A DNA stretch of 64,000 nucleotides from Pseudomonas alkylphenolica. Lineage in GTDB: Bacteria > Pseudomonadota > Gammaproteobacteria > Pseudomonadales > Pseudomonadaceae. Position numbers and translations under genes: made by a program. The notes under the pieces were generated by a model, which saw nothing but the letters and a program-made list of their open reading frames with translations, did not search any database and was not told the DNA's origin. The first letter of the stretch is position 1. The number at the start of each line of letters is the position of its first letter. The DNA lies in contig NZ_CP009048.1 of NCBI RefSeq assembly GCF_000746525.1, forward strand, positions 4,281,501-4,345,500. The letters run 5' to 3'. Positions 8,167-18,336 of this stretch are shown here, piece by piece.

Positions 8167-8451
8167 AACAATAAGCCTGCAAAGCAATCAAACTAATCGA
8201 TTGACTTCATTGGCCAATAGCGGCGCGGAGAAGTTGTTACATCAGACACTAAGGACATAACACGAAGTACCGGTCCCCCTGTTACTTTTTTGTGGGGACA
8301 AACATAGTTTACAAGTTGCCCGACAGGGTTAAATCCCTGAACCGAACATTCACTGTTACCGGATCTGCAACAATAGAACAGGGTTTTCACCCTCGACAGC
8401 TTGCAACTGTAGGTGTAAAAGCCCGGGCCAGAGCCTTGCCGGACGAACGCC

Positions 8452-8904
8452 GTGACCACCTTACGCTACTGCCTGCTGACCGGCCCCGAGCGGCCATTGC
8501 TGAATAAATTCTACAAAACCCAGGGTTCGCCCATGCGCGCAGCCGCGCAGGGGCAGCTCTGGGTCGCTCGAGCGGAGGAAATCGTCGCAGCGCTGTGCCT
8601 GACCCCGGTACACGGTGGCAGCTGGCTGACCGGGTTATGGGTGGCGCAAAACTGGAGGGGCCGGGAGATTGCCCGGCACTTGATCGAGACAGCCATGCAC
8701 AGCAGCGAGGGTACGACCTGGCTGTTCTGCCATCCCGACCTCGCCTCCTTCTACCAGCGCTTGGGCTTCAGCCCCTGCACCGACCTGCCCGCCGCGCTGG
8801 CCGAACGCCTGGCGCGTTACCAGCGCAGCAAGCCACTGCTGGCAATGGCCCGGCCTCAGTCGTCGCTGGCAGGATCCAGCCCGGGGAACAACACCTCGGT
8901 GTAG
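8452..8904 (+). CDS. GNAT-family N-acetyltransferase
   Basis: A 150-aa acetyltransferase with a GTG start. The acetyl-CoA loop is degenerate but in place ([20 protein letters not shown]), and the family C-terminal FYQRLGF motif is present. The substrate is unknown. Its last 49 bases overlap the convergent deformylase gene. The 285 bp upstream, after the DUF2790 gene start, hold no convincing gene. Confidence 0.75.
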   Translation: MTTLRYCLLTGPERPLLNKFYKTQGSPMRAAAQGQLWVARAEEIVAALCLTPVHGGSWLTGLWVAQNWRGREIARHLIETAMHSSEGTTWLFCHPDLASFYQRLGFSPCTDLPAALAERLARYQRSKPLLAMARPQSSLAGSSPGNNTSV

Positions 8905-9395
8905 CCGAACTTGTTGAAGTCGTGGATACGCGAAGGGTACAAGCGCCCTATCAGGTGATCGCATTCATGCTGCACCACACGCGCATGAAAGCCCTCTGCC
9001 AAGCGGTCGATCACCTGCCCTTGCGGGTCGACACCCTCATAGCGGATACGCCGGAAACGCGGGACCACACCGCGCAGGCCCGGTACCGACAGACACCCTT
9101 CCCAGCCATCTTCAACTTCGGTGCCTATGGGGGTGATCAGCGGATTGAGCAGTATGGTCTGCGGCACCGGCTCGGCATCCGGATAACGCTCACTGCGCTC
9201 GAATCCGAAAATCACCAGTTGCAGGTCGACCCCAATCTGCGGCGCGGCCAGGCCAACGCCGCCGACGTGATGCATGGTCTCGAACATGTCGGCAATCAAC
9301 TGCTCAAGCTCGGCACTGCCGATCAGTTGTTGCGGTACCGGCGGGGCGATGCGCAGCAAGCGCTCATCGCCCATTTTCAGAATGTCACGAATCAT
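8856..9395 (-). CDS. def: Peptide deformylase
   Basis: A 179-aa iron/zinc hydrolase that removes the N-formyl group from nascent proteins. All three family motifs are visible: [18 protein letters not shown] (metal-ligand Cys) and HECDHLIG (two metal-ligand His and the catalytic Glu). It is probably a second deformylase copy, since no fmt gene is beside it. It overlaps the YihY gene upstream by 11 bp. Confidence 0.93.
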   Translation of the reverse strand: MIRDILKMGDERLLRIAPPVPQQLIGSAELEQLIADMFETMHHVGGVGLAAPQIGVDLQLVIFGFERSERYPDAEPVPQTILLNPLITPIGTEVEDGWEGCLSVPGLRGVVPRFRRIRYEGVDPQGQVIDRLAEGFHARVVQHECDHLIGRLYPSRIHDFNKFGYTEVLFPGLDPASDD

Positions 9396-10371
9396 GGGAT
9401 GTACGACTCACGGGTTCACCTTCCGGCGTGGCCGGGTGATCGAGCGAATGATCGCGTCCCAACCCGGAAACATGCTTTTTATCATGTTCGTGGGGGGCGT
9501 CACCGGCTTGTTTCTCACCCGGATTCTTACCCTCGGCAGACATATGCTCAATCACCGCATTCATTTCCGCTCCCAATAACAAAACGGCAGCAGAAATATA
9601 GAAATACAGTAGCAGGACAATGATCGCACCAATGCTGCCATACATCGCATTATAGTCGGCGAAGGTCTTTACGTAATAACCGAACGCCAACGAAGCGATG
9701 ATCCATACCACCACGGCCAGCACCGAGCCCGGGGTAATAAAGCGAAACTCCTGTTTAACATCCGGCATTACGTAATAGATCAACGCCACCGCCATCATCA
9801 TCAGAATAATGATCGCCGGCCAGCGCAGTATCGTCCACACCGTGACAATGAACTCCTGCATGCCGATCTGCGAGGCAATCCATTCCATGACCTGCGGCCC
9901 GAGCACCATCAAAGCGGCCGTGGCCAGCAGCATGCCGGCGATGCCCACGGTATAGATCACCGACAAGGGAATGCGCTTCCACACCGGGCGGCCTTCGACC
10001 ACATCGTAGGCCGCGTTCATCGCGCTCATCATCAGCCGCACGCCCGCCGACGCCGTCCACAAGGCGATAACGATACCGACCGAAAGCAGGCCGCCCTTGG
10101 ACTGCTGCAACTGGTCGATCACCGGATTGACCTGTTCCAGCGCCTGCGGCGGCAACACCAGCTCCGACTGCAGGCGCAGCCAGGAGAAAAAGTCCGGCAG
10201 GTGCAGGAAGCCGATCAGCGCAATCAGGAATAACAGGAAGGGAAACAGCGAGAACAGCATCTGGTAGGCCAATGCCGAGGCATAGGTAGACATCTCGTCA
10301 TCGAGAAACTCCTTGACGGTGCGCACCAGCACGCGATGCAACGGCAAGCCGCGCAGGTCGGGGAAAATCAT
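9385..10371 (-). CDS. YihY/BrkB-family inner-membrane protein
   Basis: About 328 aa with six predicted membrane segments. The family core includes [20 protein letters not shown] near residue 30 and the [23 protein letters not shown] stretch, which ends in [10 protein letters not shown]. The C-terminal tail is hydrophilic and histidine/glutamate-rich. The start MIFPDLRG at 10371 has GGAG six bases upstream. These proteins were once called ribonuclease BN; transport functions have been proposed but not established. It may be co-transcribed with def. Confidence 0.85.
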   Translation of the reverse strand: MIFPDLRGLPLHRVLVRTVKEFLDDEMSTYASALAYQMLFSLFPFLLFLIALIGFLHLPDFFSWLRLQSELVLPPQALEQVNPVIDQLQQSKGGLLSVGIVIALWTASAGVRLMMSAMNAAYDVVEGRPVWKRIPLSVIYTVGIAGMLLATAALMVLGPQVMEWIASQIGMQEFIVTVWTILRWPAIIILMMMAVALIYYVMPDVKQEFRFITPGSVLAVVVWIIASLAFGYYVKTFADYNAMYGSIGAIIVLLLYFYISAAVLLLGAEMNAVIEHMSAEGKNPGEKQAGDAPHEHDKKHVSGLGRDHSLDHPATPEGEPVSRTSHDS

Positions 10372-10482
10372 AGCGTCTCCTTTCGCCGCTCGAGGGACAT
10401 GAGCTTGGCTCCTCACTAAGGTCTGCACTGAAGTCTAAACGACGATCGCCGCCAAGTTGCTATTGTTTGCGGCAGATAGCAC

Positions 10483-10505
10483 AACGGCCACCCTTGGTGG
10501 CCGTT
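10483..10505 (-). terminator. Hairpin after the CsbD gene
   Basis: A perfect 10-bp stem (AACGGCCACC/GGTGGCCGTT) with a 3-nt CTT loop, about 20 bp past the csbD-like stop. No T-run follows, so it may stabilise the 3' end rather than terminate on its own. Confidence 0.55.
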
Positions 10506-10526
10506 GGCTAACTATCCTTACATCGT

Positions 10527-10706
10527 TCAAGGCTTTTTCACTGCATCCTTGACCTTGCCGGCCACTTGCTGGGCTTCGCCTTTGATCTCCTGAGCCTTGC
10601 CTTCGGCGCGTAGCCGGTCGTTGTCGGTAACCTTGCCGATACCTTGTTTGATGTTACCAACCGCTTCGTTGGCCAAACCTTTGACTTTATCTTTGGTGCC
10701 ACTCAT
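10527..10706 (-). CDS. CsbD-family stress protein
   Basis: A 59-aa hydrophilic, lysine-rich protein matching Csb[21 protein letters not shown], then a repeat-like [19 protein letters not shown]. The family is induced by general stress in many bacteria, with unknown molecular function. The start at 10706 has AGGAG seven bases upstream. A strong hairpin follows. Confidence 0.88.
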   Translation of the reverse strand: MSGTKDKVKGLANEAVGNIKQGIGKVTDNDRLRAEGKAQEIKGEAQQVAGKVKDAVKKP

Positions 10707-10884
10707 GGGAGTTCTCCTGAAAGGGAAAAACGGGGCTGTCAGCATTGACAGTCTGTGGACCCGTGGTCGTATTCAGGAGTTTCAATTATTTGCTGTATGC
10801 GGGATCGATCGCCGCGCCGCTTTATGTTTCGCCGCATTGCCAGCACAATAGCCGACCTTTCAAGCGTCACCCGTAGGAACCTGC

Positions 10885-11268
10885 ATGAAACTCGACAAAC
10901 CCGCCGCCATCGCCCGTCGTAACCTGGAGCTGGGAAAACCGGTGCTCTCCAGCGACAACACCCTGTTCGCCGTGCTCGACAGCAAGCGCAGCCTGTGGTG
11001 GTTCGATGTGCCGGTGAAGCTGGTACTGCGCAAAGGGGCAGCCGACTGGGTCAACCTGCTGCTGCACACGCCCGAGACCGACGAGTTGCAGCACTTGAAG
11101 GTGCCGGTGAACTTCCTCAAGGCCCATCTGGAGAAGATGGAAGTGCGCCACCCCGGCAAGCGGCGCTCGACCATCAGCCTGGCGCTGAGCGCTGACCGCG
11201 ACTCGATGCTCCAGGACCTGCGCCCAGGCGGTGAAAGCCTGAGCTTTGCAGGTTTCAAGCAGGTCTGA
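10885..11268 (+). CDS. Conserved hypothetical protein (127 aa)
   Basis: I recognise no named domain. The protein is soluble and mixed alpha/beta, with a tryptophan-rich strand (RSLWWFDVPVKLVL) and a basic loop (RHPGKRRSTISLAL). An AGGA site lies upstream of the ATG. It ends exactly where the convergent cvfB gene stops, so the two share the intergenic boundary. Codon use matches neighbouring host genes, so it is probably a core-genome gene. Confidence 0.7.
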   Translation: MKLDKPAAIARRNLELGKPVLSSDNTLFAVLDSKRSLWWFDVPVKLVLRKGAADWVNLLLHTPETDELQHLKVPVNFLKAHLEKMEVRHPGKRRSTISLALSADRDSMLQDLRPGGESLSFAGFKQV

Positions 11269-12105
11269 TCAGACCAGTTCGATGCGGTCAGCGTGGATGA
11301 CGATGCGGCCATCCTTGTACAAGGCACCGATGGCTTTCTTGAAGTTGCCCTTGCTGACCCCGAACAGATCGCTGATCAACTGCGGGTCGCTCTTGTCGCT
11401 GACCGGCAGCACGCCATTGGCATCCTTGAGCTTGGCGACGATCTTGTCGTTGAGGCTGTTGGCCAGGTCCTGGCCAATTGGCTGCAAGCTCAAGGCAATC
11501 TTGCCGTCGCTGCGCATTTCCTTGATGTAGCCCTTCTCCTGCTTGCCCGAACGCAGGAACTTGAACACCTCATTCTTGTGAATCAGGCCCCAGTGCTTGT
11601 TGTTGATGATTGCCTTGAAGCCCATCGGGGTTTCTTCGGCCACCAGCAGATCAACCTCCTGGCCTACCTTGTAGGTCGCCGGCACCTTGTCGAGGTAGCG
11701 ATCCAGGCGCGCGGTAGCGGTGATGCGGCGGGTGCGCTTGTCCAGGTAGGCATGCACCACGCAGTATTCGCCGGCTTTCATCTGGCGCTTTTCTTCGGAG
11801 TACGGCATCAACAGGTCCTTCGGCAGCCCCCAGTCGAGGAAGATGCCGATGCTGTTGATTTCCTTGACCTTGAGGCTGGCGAACTCACCGACCTGCAGTT
11901 TGGTCTTTTCGGTGGTTGCGATCAGCTTGTCTTCGCTGTCCAGGTAGACGAAGACGTTCAGCCAGTCTTCGACCTCGGTGGGCGTGTCCTTGGGAATGTA
12001 GCGGTTAGGCAGGAGGATTTCGCCATCCGCGCCGCCGTCCAGGTACAGGCCGAAGTCCGTGTGTTTCACGATTTGCAAACTGTTGTAACGCCCAACTAAA
12101 GCCAT
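11269..12105 (-). CDS. cvfB: CvfB/YitL-type S1 RNA-binding protein
   Basis: A 278-aa protein with three tandem S1-like domains and a C-terminal winged helix. The first S1 segment has VKHTDFGLYLDGG, the second SIGIFLDWGLPKDLLMPYSE, the third a MGFKAIINNKHWGLIHKNEV stretch; the winged helix ends in KKAIGALYKDGRIVI. The start at 12105 (MALVGRYN) is chosen because an AGAGGA site lies nine bases upstream; an in-frame extension to 12195 has no such support. CvfB proteins affect virulence-gene expression in Firmicutes; the role in pseudomonads is unclear. Confidence 0.85.
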   Translation of the reverse strand: MALVGRYNSLQIVKHTDFGLYLDGGADGEILLPNRYIPKDTPTEVEDWLNVFVYLDSEDKLIATTEKTKLQVGEFASLKVKEINSIGIFLDWGLPKDLLMPYSEEKRQMKAGEYCVVHAYLDKRTRRITATARLDRYLDKVPATYKVGQEVDLLVAEETPMGFKAIINNKHWGLIHKNEVFKFLRSGKQEKGYIKEMRSDGKIALSLQPIGQDLANSLNDKIVAKLKDANGVLPVSDKSDPQLISDLFGVSKGNFKKAIGALYKDGRIVIHADRIELV

Positions 12106-12215
12106 TTCCGGAAATCCTCTTTGCGAGGTCGGCATTCTACACCCAACCGGCAAAAGGAACCGCAATGAGCCATGCTGATCTATAAAGACAAGCAAGCCAC
12201 TGCAAGGATTCGCTC

Positions 12216-13085
12216 ATGTACGCCTGCCTGTGCAAGTACCTGCGCCCCTGCCTGTTCCTGCTCGTGCCTGCCCTGCTGGCCGTGGCCTGCAGTCGCATCG
12301 ACCTGGCCTACCGCAACCTTGATGTACTGGTGCCCTGGACGCTCAACGACTACCTGAACATGAACCGCCAGCAAAAGACCTGGCTCAACCAGCGCCTGAA
12401 ACAGCACCTGGCCTGGCATTGCCGTACGCAACTGCCAGGGTACCTGACCTGGATCGATGAAGTCCGACAGATGGTCGCCAGCGGCCAGGTCACCGAGCAG
12501 CAACTGCAGGTCCGCACACAGCAAGCCAAACAGGCCATCGCCAAGGTCGCGGATCAGATCACCCCTTCCGCGGCGCAGTTGCTCAGGGCCATGGACGATG
12601 AGCAGGTGCGCGAGATGCGCCAGGCCTTTACTGAAGACATTCGCGAGCGCCAGGCCAAGTTCGTCAAAACACCCCTGGCCCGGCAGATCCAGGCGCGTGC
12701 CGAGCGCATGGAAAAGCGTTTGACCCCCTGGCTGGGCGAGTTAAGCCCGCAGCAACAGGTGCGCATCATGACCTGGTCGCAAGGTCTGGGTGAACAGAAC
12801 CGTCAATCGATCGCCAACCGGGCGAACTGGCAGGCGCAATTCAGCGAGGCCATGGAACAACGCCAAAGCGCCGGTTTCGAGCCACGCCTTGAACAATTGC
12901 TGAAAAACCGCGAAAGCCTGTGGACCCCGGAGTACCGCCAGGTTAATCAGCGCGCTGAACAAGAAGCCCGGCGTCTGCTGGTCGACATCATGGCCCAGAG
13001 CAGCGAACAGCAGCGCCAGCACCTGCAGCAGAAGCTGAGCCAGGTGCGTAAAGATTTCAGTGAGCTCAAGTGTATGAAGGGGTAG
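12216..13085 (+). CDS. DUF6279 lipoprotein
   Basis: A 289-aa lipoprotein with a lipobox ending LLAVAC (lipidated Cys25) after a hydrophobic signal. The rest is almost all helix and rich in Gln and Arg, with probable coiled coils (QQLQVRTQQAKQAIAKVADQ). The motif RIDLAYRNLDVLVPWTLNDY opens the mature domain and fits the DUF6279 family. It probably faces the periplasm from the outer or inner membrane. Function unknown. It is convergent with aceK across a REP doublet. Confidence 0.82.
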   Translation: MYACLCKYLRPCLFLLVPALLAVACSRIDLAYRNLDVLVPWTLNDYLNMNRQQKTWLNQRLKQHLAWHCRTQLPGYLTWIDEVRQMVASGQVTEQQLQVRTQQAKQAIAKVADQITPSAAQLLRAMDDEQVREMRQAFTEDIRERQAKFVKTPLARQIQARAERMEKRLTPWLGELSPQQQVRIMTWSQGLGEQNRQSIANRANWQAQFSEAMEQRQSAGFEPRLEQLLKNRESLWTPEYRQVNQRAEQEARRLLVDIMAQSSEQQRQHLQQKLSQVRKDFSELKCMKG

Positions 13086-13091
13086 ATCTTA

Positions 13092-13184
13092 TCGCGGGGC
13101 AAGCCCGCTCCCACTGGTTAGGTGATCTCTGAACGGCCCCCAAAGGCGTGCAGTTCACTCGGTGGGAGCGGGCTTGCCCCGCGA
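13092..13184. repeat. REP doublet between lipoprotein and aceK
   Basis: Two inverted copies of a 23-nt Pseudomonas REP unit (13092-13114 and 13162-13184; core GGGGCAAGCCCGCTCCC) around a 47-nt spacer, in the gap between convergent genes. The same unit recurs at 59238-59299 and 63667-63730. It probably acts as an mRNA 3'-end stabiliser or gyrase/IHF site and spreads by RAYT transposases. Confidence 0.92.
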
Positions 13185-13191
13185 TGCTTTT

Positions 13192-14913
13192 TCAGCACTC
13201 CCGCGCCTTGCGCCTATACGGAAACACATCAATAACCTTACCGCCCCGAATCGCTTCCTGCAGGCTCTTCCAGTAGTCAGCGTCGTACAACTCACCATGC
13301 AACTGGCTGAACAGCCGGCGCTGTCCGCTGTCGGCAAACAGGAACGGCGGAAACTCTTCGGGAAACACGTCGAGCGGACCAATCGAATACCACGGCTCGC
13401 CGGACATTTCGTCCTCGGGATAACGCGGTGGCGGGATGTAGCGAAAATTGACCTCGGTGAGAAAACAGATTTCGTCATAGTCGTAAAACACCACACGACC
13501 ATGCCGGGTAACGCCGAAGTTCTTCAACAACATGTCGCCGGGAAAGATATTCGCCGCCGCTAACTGCTTGATGGCCAGACCGTAGTCTTCCAGCGCTTCA
13601 CGCACCTGGGCGTCGTTGGCGTTTTCCAGGTAGAGGTTGAGCGGAGTCATCCTCCGTTCGGTCCAGCAGTGGCGCACCAGCACGGTGTCGCCTTCCACCT
13701 GCACCGTCGAAGGCGCCACCTCCAGCAGCTCGGCCAGGCACTCGGGTTCAAATTTGCTCAAAGGGAAGCGGAAGTCGGAAAACTCCTGGGTATCGGCCAT
13801 GCGCCCGACCCGATCGACGCTTTTCACCAGACGGTACTTCTCGATCACCGTAGCCCGGTCGACGCTCTTGGACGGCGAGAAACGGTCCTTGATGATCTTG
13901 AACACGGTGTTGAAGCCCGGCAGGGTGAATACGCTCATGACCATGCCGCGTACACCGGGCGCCATGATGAAGCGGTCGTCGGTGCTGGCCAGGTGATTGA
14001 TCAGGGCGCGGTAGAACTCCGACTTGCCGTGCTTGTAGAAGCCGATCGAGGTGTATAGCTCGGCGATGTGCTTGCCCGGCAGGATACGCTTGAGGAAGCT
14101 GACAAAGTCGGCAGGCACCGGCACATCGACCATGAAATAGGAACGAGTGAAGGAAAAGATGATCGACACCTCGGCCTCATCGGTGATCAGCGCGTCGATC
14201 TCGATGCCGTGCCCTTCGCGGTGCAGCAAGGGGATCACCAACGGCCACTGTTCATCCTGGGTATACAGGCGCCCGACCAGGTAGGCACCTTTGTTGCGGT
14301 ACAACACCGGTGTAAACAACTCAACCGCCAGCGCCGGATCTTTGCACACCCAGTCCGGCAGGTTTTCACGCAGTTGCCCTTCGAGCCGGACCAGGTCACC
14401 GGCAAGGTCGCCATAGGCCACGTCGAAGCAATAATCGTCGAAGACTTGCGCCAGCACACTGGCCAGGCCGCCCTGTGGCCGGTAGGTCCGCGTCTGGGCC
14501 GCGCGCTCGTGGCTGCGCAACGAAGGCCGGGTGGTATGGATGAACATGCAGCCATCGCTGATCAGGTCATGGCTGAACAGGCTGCAGAAGATCGAGTTGT
14601 ACCAGGTCTCGGACAGCTCATCGTCCAGACGCGGGTCGATCAGGCCGATGTACGCGCTTTTGACCAGCGGCCACTGCGCCACCTCCAGCAACACCTCGGC
14701 GTCGAACGCCTGATGCAACCAGGCACTGACTTCGCTGACCTTTTCCTCGTAGAGGTTGATCCGCGCCGCCGAGGCGCTCTGGGTCTGTTGCCACTGAGCC
14801 TGCTCGAAGCGGGCGCGGGCACCGATGGTGATCTGGCGAAAATGCTCACGGTAATCGTCGAAGCCATCGAGGATCATCCGGGCGATATCGGCGGCCGGCC
14901 AGTGCTGGGGCAT
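13192..14913 (-). CDS. aceK: Isocitrate dehydrogenase kinase/phosphatase
   Basis: A 573-aa bifunctional enzyme that phosphorylates and dephosphorylates isocitrate dehydrogenase to steer carbon into the glyoxylate shunt. The length is close to E. coli AceK (578). Recognisable segments are the N-terminal regulatory region ([16 protein letters not shown]), the kinase part around [20 protein letters not shown], and the catalytic loop region ending [20 protein letters not shown]. It is transcribed alone, away from aceBA as usual in pseudomonads. Confidence 0.95.
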   Translation of the reverse strand: MPQHWPAADIARMILDGFDDYREHFRQITIGARARFEQAQWQQTQSASAARINLYEEKVSEVSAWLHQAFDAEVLLEVAQWPLVKSAYIGLIDPRLDDELSETWYNSIFCSLFSHDLISDGCMFIHTTRPSLRSHERAAQTRTYRPQGGLASVLAQVFDDYCFDVAYGDLAGDLVRLEGQLRENLPDWVCKDPALAVELFTPVLYRNKGAYLVGRLYTQDEQWPLVIPLLHREGHGIEIDALITDEAEVSIIFSFTRSYFMVDVPVPADFVSFLKRILPGKHIAELYTSIGFYKHGKSEFYRALINHLASTDDRFIMAPGVRGMVMSVFTLPGFNTVFKIIKDRFSPSKSVDRATVIEKYRLVKSVDRVGRMADTQEFSDFRFPLSKFEPECLAELLEVAPSTVQVEGDTVLVRHCWTERRMTPLNLYLENANDAQVREALEDYGLAIKQLAAANIFPGDMLLKNFGVTRHGRVVFYDYDEICFLTEVNFRYIPPPRYPEDEMSGEPWYSIGPLDVFPEEFPPFLFADSGQRRLFSQLHGELYDADYWKSLQEAIRGGKVIDVFPYRRKAREC

Positions 14914-15099
14914 ACATCAGACCTCTGCGGGAATGTCGAAGCCTGAGCTTAGCCAGTCGCCGTGGGCAGGGAAAGCCTGTCGACACGGCTGTATCGGCCA
15001 ATCTCACCGACTGGCGAATTTCAACGCAAGAAAGGGAGAGAGCGCACCCTGCGTTGTAACGTAAACTCGCGCCCCGCCCCAAAGGACCCGGAGAGCCCC

Positions 15100-15984
15100 A
15101 TGAGCCCCATCGCCATTACCCGCCTGTTGATTCTTGCCGCTGTCTGGGGGGCCAGCTTTCTGTTCATGCGCATCATCGCGCCGGTGCTCGGCACCCTGCC
15201 CACCGCATTCTTCCGGGTGTCGATCGCCTGCCTTGGCCTGCTGGTGATTCTCGCCCTGCTGCGGGTGCGCTGGGATTTCAACGGCAAGCTCAAGGCCTGC
15301 CTGGTGCTGGGCATGATCAACTCGGGGATTCCGGCCACGCTTTACTCAGTGGCGGCCCAGGTGCTGCCGGCCGGTTACTCGGCAATCTTCAATGCCACCA
15401 CGCCGCTGATGGGCGTGCTGATTGGTGCGTTGTTCTTCCGTGAACCGATGACCCTTGCCAAGCTCAGCGGCATTTTCCTTGGATTGTTCGGGGTCGGCAT
15501 TCTCAGCGGTGCGGGCCCGGTGGCGTTTGACCACAAGCTGCTGCAAGGGGCCATTTCATGCCTGGCGGCGACCACCTGCTACGGCTTTGCCGGCTTTCTT
15601 GCGCGACGCTGGCTCGATCATCAGGGCGGCCTCGACAGCCGGCTGTCGGCCCTGGGCAGCATGATGGGGGCGACCTTGCTGCTGTTGCCGTTGTTTGCTT
15701 ACAGCGTGATCACCCAGCCACTGGCGAGCTGGGGCGGCTGGGAGGTGTGGCTGTCACTGCTGGGCCTGGGCCTGGTGTGTACCGCGTTTGCCTACATTCT
15801 GTACTTTCGCCTGCTCAGCGAGATCGGCCCGGTCAAGGCCAGCACCGTGACCTTCATGATCCCGGCCTTCGGTGTGCTCTGGGGTGCCTGGCTGCTGGAT
15901 GAGCCACTGTCGATGGCGCATCTGTATGGCGGGGTGTTGATTGCTGTGGCGTTGTGGTTGGTGCTCAAGCCTGCACGCGCCTGA
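15100..15984 (+). CDS. DMT-superfamily (EamA) transporter, intact
   Basis: A 294-aa inner-membrane protein with about ten helices in two EamA repeats. The first begins LLILAAVWGASFLFMRI and the second ISCLAATTCYGFAGFLARRW; VLWGAWLLDEPLS marks the last repeat. It probably exports metabolites or amino acids. The start at 15100 (MSPIAITR) follows a GGAGAG site; the longer upstream frame has no membrane character. It is distinct in sequence from the transporter split by the island at 33/58 kb. Confidence 0.88.
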   Translation: MSPIAITRLLILAAVWGASFLFMRIIAPVLGTLPTAFFRVSIACLGLLVILALLRVRWDFNGKLKACLVLGMINSGIPATLYSVAAQVLPAGYSAIFNATTPLMGVLIGALFFREPMTLAKLSGIFLGLFGVGILSGAGPVAFDHKLLQGAISCLAATTCYGFAGFLARRWLDHQGGLDSRLSALGSMMGATLLLLPLFAYSVITQPLASWGGWEVWLSLLGLGLVCTAFAYILYFRLLSEIGPVKASTVTFMIPAFGVLWGAWLLDEPLSMAHLYGGVLIAVALWLVLKPARA

Positions 15985-16001
15985 GCTTCCGCACTTGACC
16001 T

Positions 16002-16105
16002 GCGGGAGCTGGCGGAGCCGGCGAGGGTCCGGTACAGACCACAACAAACCGCAGCCGGAGTTTGCGACCGCTGTGCGGTCGATCGCCGGCTTCGCCAGCT
16101 CCCAC
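16002..16105. repeat. REP doublet, second sequence type
   Basis: Inverted 23-nt units at 16002-16024 and 16083-16105 (core GGAGCTGGCGGAGCCGGCGA, with a few mismatches in the other arm) separated by about 58 nt, downstream of the DMT transporter. The sequence differs from the REP at 13.1, 59.2 and 63.7 kb, so two REP families are present. Confidence 0.85.
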
Positions 16106-16417
16106 AAGTCCGATGCAGGCCATCAATTGGCTTGACCCACCCTGCTTCTGGTTTCACCAATGAAACCAGTCTTTCACTTCCGTTACCGAAAAAAGCCCTC
16201 TTTCCTTGCAGCAACAATTGCCTCGCGCAGTTGTTGTGCAATTTCGTGCCATATAGAAAACCTTGTTTCATATATAAAACAACCAAGTTTTCTTCAAATC
16301 CCAGTAAGCCATTAAAAAATAAGAACTTTTACCTTTAAGCGTAGGAGCAATCACAACTGGCATTGTTCATGCACTAAACGGCGTATCACCTATAAAACAG
16401 ACCAGAGAGCTTCCCCA
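16106..16417 (+). promoter_or_regulatory. Promoter/leader region of the catabolic operon
   Basis: A 312-bp AT-rich stretch with no gene before the ABC transporter gene. It contains GTTTCATATATAAAACA at 16265-16281 and the related CGTATCACCTATAAAACA at 16382-16399, 19 bp before the ATG. The second matches an 18-mer upstream of the porin at 16 of 18 positions. These are candidate operators for the IclR regulator encoded in the cluster. Which of these TATAAAA stretches is a -10 is not resolved. Confidence 0.55.
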
Positions 16418-17269
16418 ATGGCTGTGAAAGAGATGTACGCAATCACCCCCCAATGGAATACACCGCACTCCAGGGAAGACCTGGAACCGACCGAAATCGA
16501 GTTTCGTAACGTCGGCAAATGTTTCCCGGCCAAGGGCAAGTCCGAGGCGCCCTTTGCCATTCGCGAGGTGAACTTCAAGATTCGTCGCGGCGAAGTGGTA
16601 TCGATCATCGGTCCGTCCGGCTGCGGCAAGAGCACCATCCTCAACATGGGCTCGGGCCTTTACCGGCCCAGCGAAGGCGAAGTCTTCGTCGGCGGCGAAG
16701 CGGTAACCGGGCCGGTGAGCAAGGTCGCTTTCATGTTGCAGAAGGACCTGCTGATGCCCTGGCGCAGCATCCGCCGCAATGTCGAACTGGGCCTGGAAAT
16801 CCAGGGCATGGCCGCCGCCAAGCGCCAGCCGATTGCCGAAGATCTGCTCAATCGCTGCCACCTGCAAGGCTTTGCCGACCACTACCCGTTCCAGCTGTCG
16901 GGTGGCATGCGCCAGCGTGCGGCCCTGGCCCGGACCCTGGCGATCGACCCGCAGGTGCTGTTCCTCGACGAGCCGTTCTCGGCCCTCGATGCGCAGACCA
17001 AGATGATCCTGCAACAGGATCTGGCACGGATGCTGTTCGAAGAAAAGAAAACCGCGCTGTTCATCACCCACGACCTGGTCGAGGCGATTGCCATGTCCGA
17101 CCGCCTGCTGGTCATGAGCGCCCGCCCCGGCACCATCATCGAAGAAATCCACGTCGACCTGCCGTTTCGTGACAACCCGCTGGAGCGCCGCAAGCTGCCG
17201 GAAATCGGCCCGCTGGCCGGGCGCCTGATGGAGCTGCTGAAAGTCGGCGAAGACACCGAACTGCATTGA
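16418..17269 (+). CDS. ABC transporter ATPase (SsuB/TauB type)
   Basis: A 283-aa ATP-binding subunit. Walker A GPSGCGKST is near residue 66, the signature LSGGMRQRAALAR near 160, Walker B VLFLDEPFSALD near 181, and the switch His in ITHDL. It belongs to the nitrate/sulfonate/taurine importer ATPase family. It is the first gene of a long rightward operon and works with the following periplasmic binding protein and permease to import the cluster's substrate. Confidence 0.9.
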   Translation: MAVKEMYAITPQWNTPHSREDLEPTEIEFRNVGKCFPAKGKSEAPFAIREVNFKIRRGEVVSIIGPSGCGKSTILNMGSGLYRPSEGEVFVGGEAVTGPVSKVAFMLQKDLLMPWRSIRRNVELGLEIQGMAAAKRQPIAEDLLNRCHLQGFADHYPFQLSGGMRQRAALARTLAIDPQVLFLDEPFSALDAQTKMILQQDLARMLFEEKKTALFITHDLVEAIAMSDRLLVMSARPGTIIEEIHVDLPFRDNPLERRKLPEIGPLAGRLMELLKVGEDTELH

Positions 17270-17308
17270 TCAACGGCCAACGGCCTATCAACCGATTCAG
17301 GAGTACGC

Positions 17309-18307
17309 ATGTTCAAGTCCCTGCAACGCCTGGCGCAGACTTCGGTCATCGCCCTCGGTCTTGGCCTGGCGCTCACTGCCCAGGCAGAGCCAACCAAGGT
17401 CACCTACCTGCTGCCTGCGCCGCCCAACTCGCCGGCCTTTGCGCCGTGGATCATTGCCAAGGAAAAGGGTTACTACAGTGCCAGGGACCTGGACCTGACC
17501 TTCATCGCCGCCAAGGGTGGTGTGGATGTCGCCAAACAGATCGGCGCCGGCAACGCCATGCTCGGTGGTGCCATCGGTGACACCCCGATCGTGGTCCGCG
17601 CCAACGGCATTCCGGTGCGCGCCGTGGCGGTGCTCGGCGCCGGTGGCGTGACCATGATCGCTACCAATGCCGGCGAGAACATCCAGTCGATCAAGGACCT
17701 CAAGGGCAAGACCCTGACCGTGATGTCCTATTCCGACACCACCTACTACGCCCTGCTCGCCTCGCTGCGCAAAGCCGGCTTGAGCAAGACCGATGTCGAC
17801 ATCCAGGCCGCCGGCCCATCGGGCGTCTGGCAACTGTTCTCGGCCAACAAGGCCCAGGCCATGGCCGGGGTGCCGGACTGGGTGGTCAACGCCGAAGAGG
17901 CCGGGCTGAAGATCAACCTGATTCCTCAGGCACAGATTTTCGAAAGCATGGCCCAGGCCATTCTCGCCTCCGACGACGCCATCAAGCACCAGCCGCAGAT
18001 CGTCGGCGGCGTGGTCCAGGCCACCCTGCAAGGCATGCGCGACATCATCCAGGACCCGAAAGCCGCAGCCGCCACCTTCGCCAAAGCGGTACCGGCCTAT
18101 GCCGGCAAGGAAGCGGCGCTGGAGAAAACCTTCCGCCTGTACGTCGAGCATGTCTACGCCAACCAGACCGTGCTCGGACAGATCGACCCGGCGCGCCTCG
18201 ACGCGGTACGCAAGTTCTACGTCAGCGAAGGCATCGTCGCCAAGGAACCCAAGCTCGACGAGCTCTACAGCAACCAGTTCATCGAAACCACCACGGCCGC
18301 GCAATAA
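17309..18307 (+). CDS. ABC transporter substrate-binding protein (NMT1/SsuA-like)
   Basis: A 332-aa periplasmic protein with a signal peptide (cleavage after LTAQA, near residue 26). Family motifs are FAPWIIAKEKGYYSARDLDL and the AAKGGVDVAKQIGAGNAMLG binding-site segment. It would bind the imported compound, probably an aromatic or sulfonate-like anion, and deliver it to the permease encoded 30 bp downstream. Confidence 0.88.
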   Translation: MFKSLQRLAQTSVIALGLGLALTAQAEPTKVTYLLPAPPNSPAFAPWIIAKEKGYYSARDLDLTFIAAKGGVDVAKQIGAGNAMLGGAIGDTPIVVRANGIPVRAVAVLGAGGVTMIATNAGENIQSIKDLKGKTLTVMSYSDTTYYALLASLRKAGLSKTDVDIQAAGPSGVWQLFSANKAQAMAGVPDWVVNAEEAGLKINLIPQAQIFESMAQAILASDDAIKHQPQIVGGVVQATLQGMRDIIQDPKAAAATFAKAVPAYAGKEAALEKTFRLYVEHVYANQTVLGQIDPARLDAVRKFYVSEGIVAKEPKLDELYSNQFIETTTAAQ

Positions 18308-18336
18308 GCCTGGATGCATAACAAGGTATTAGCCCG

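Noticed and set aside
8193..8459. 88-codon frame on the minus strand between the DUF2790 and GNAT genes
   Set aside because: No ribosome-binding site, no family resemblance, unusual Cys/Ser-rich composition. It reads as chance.
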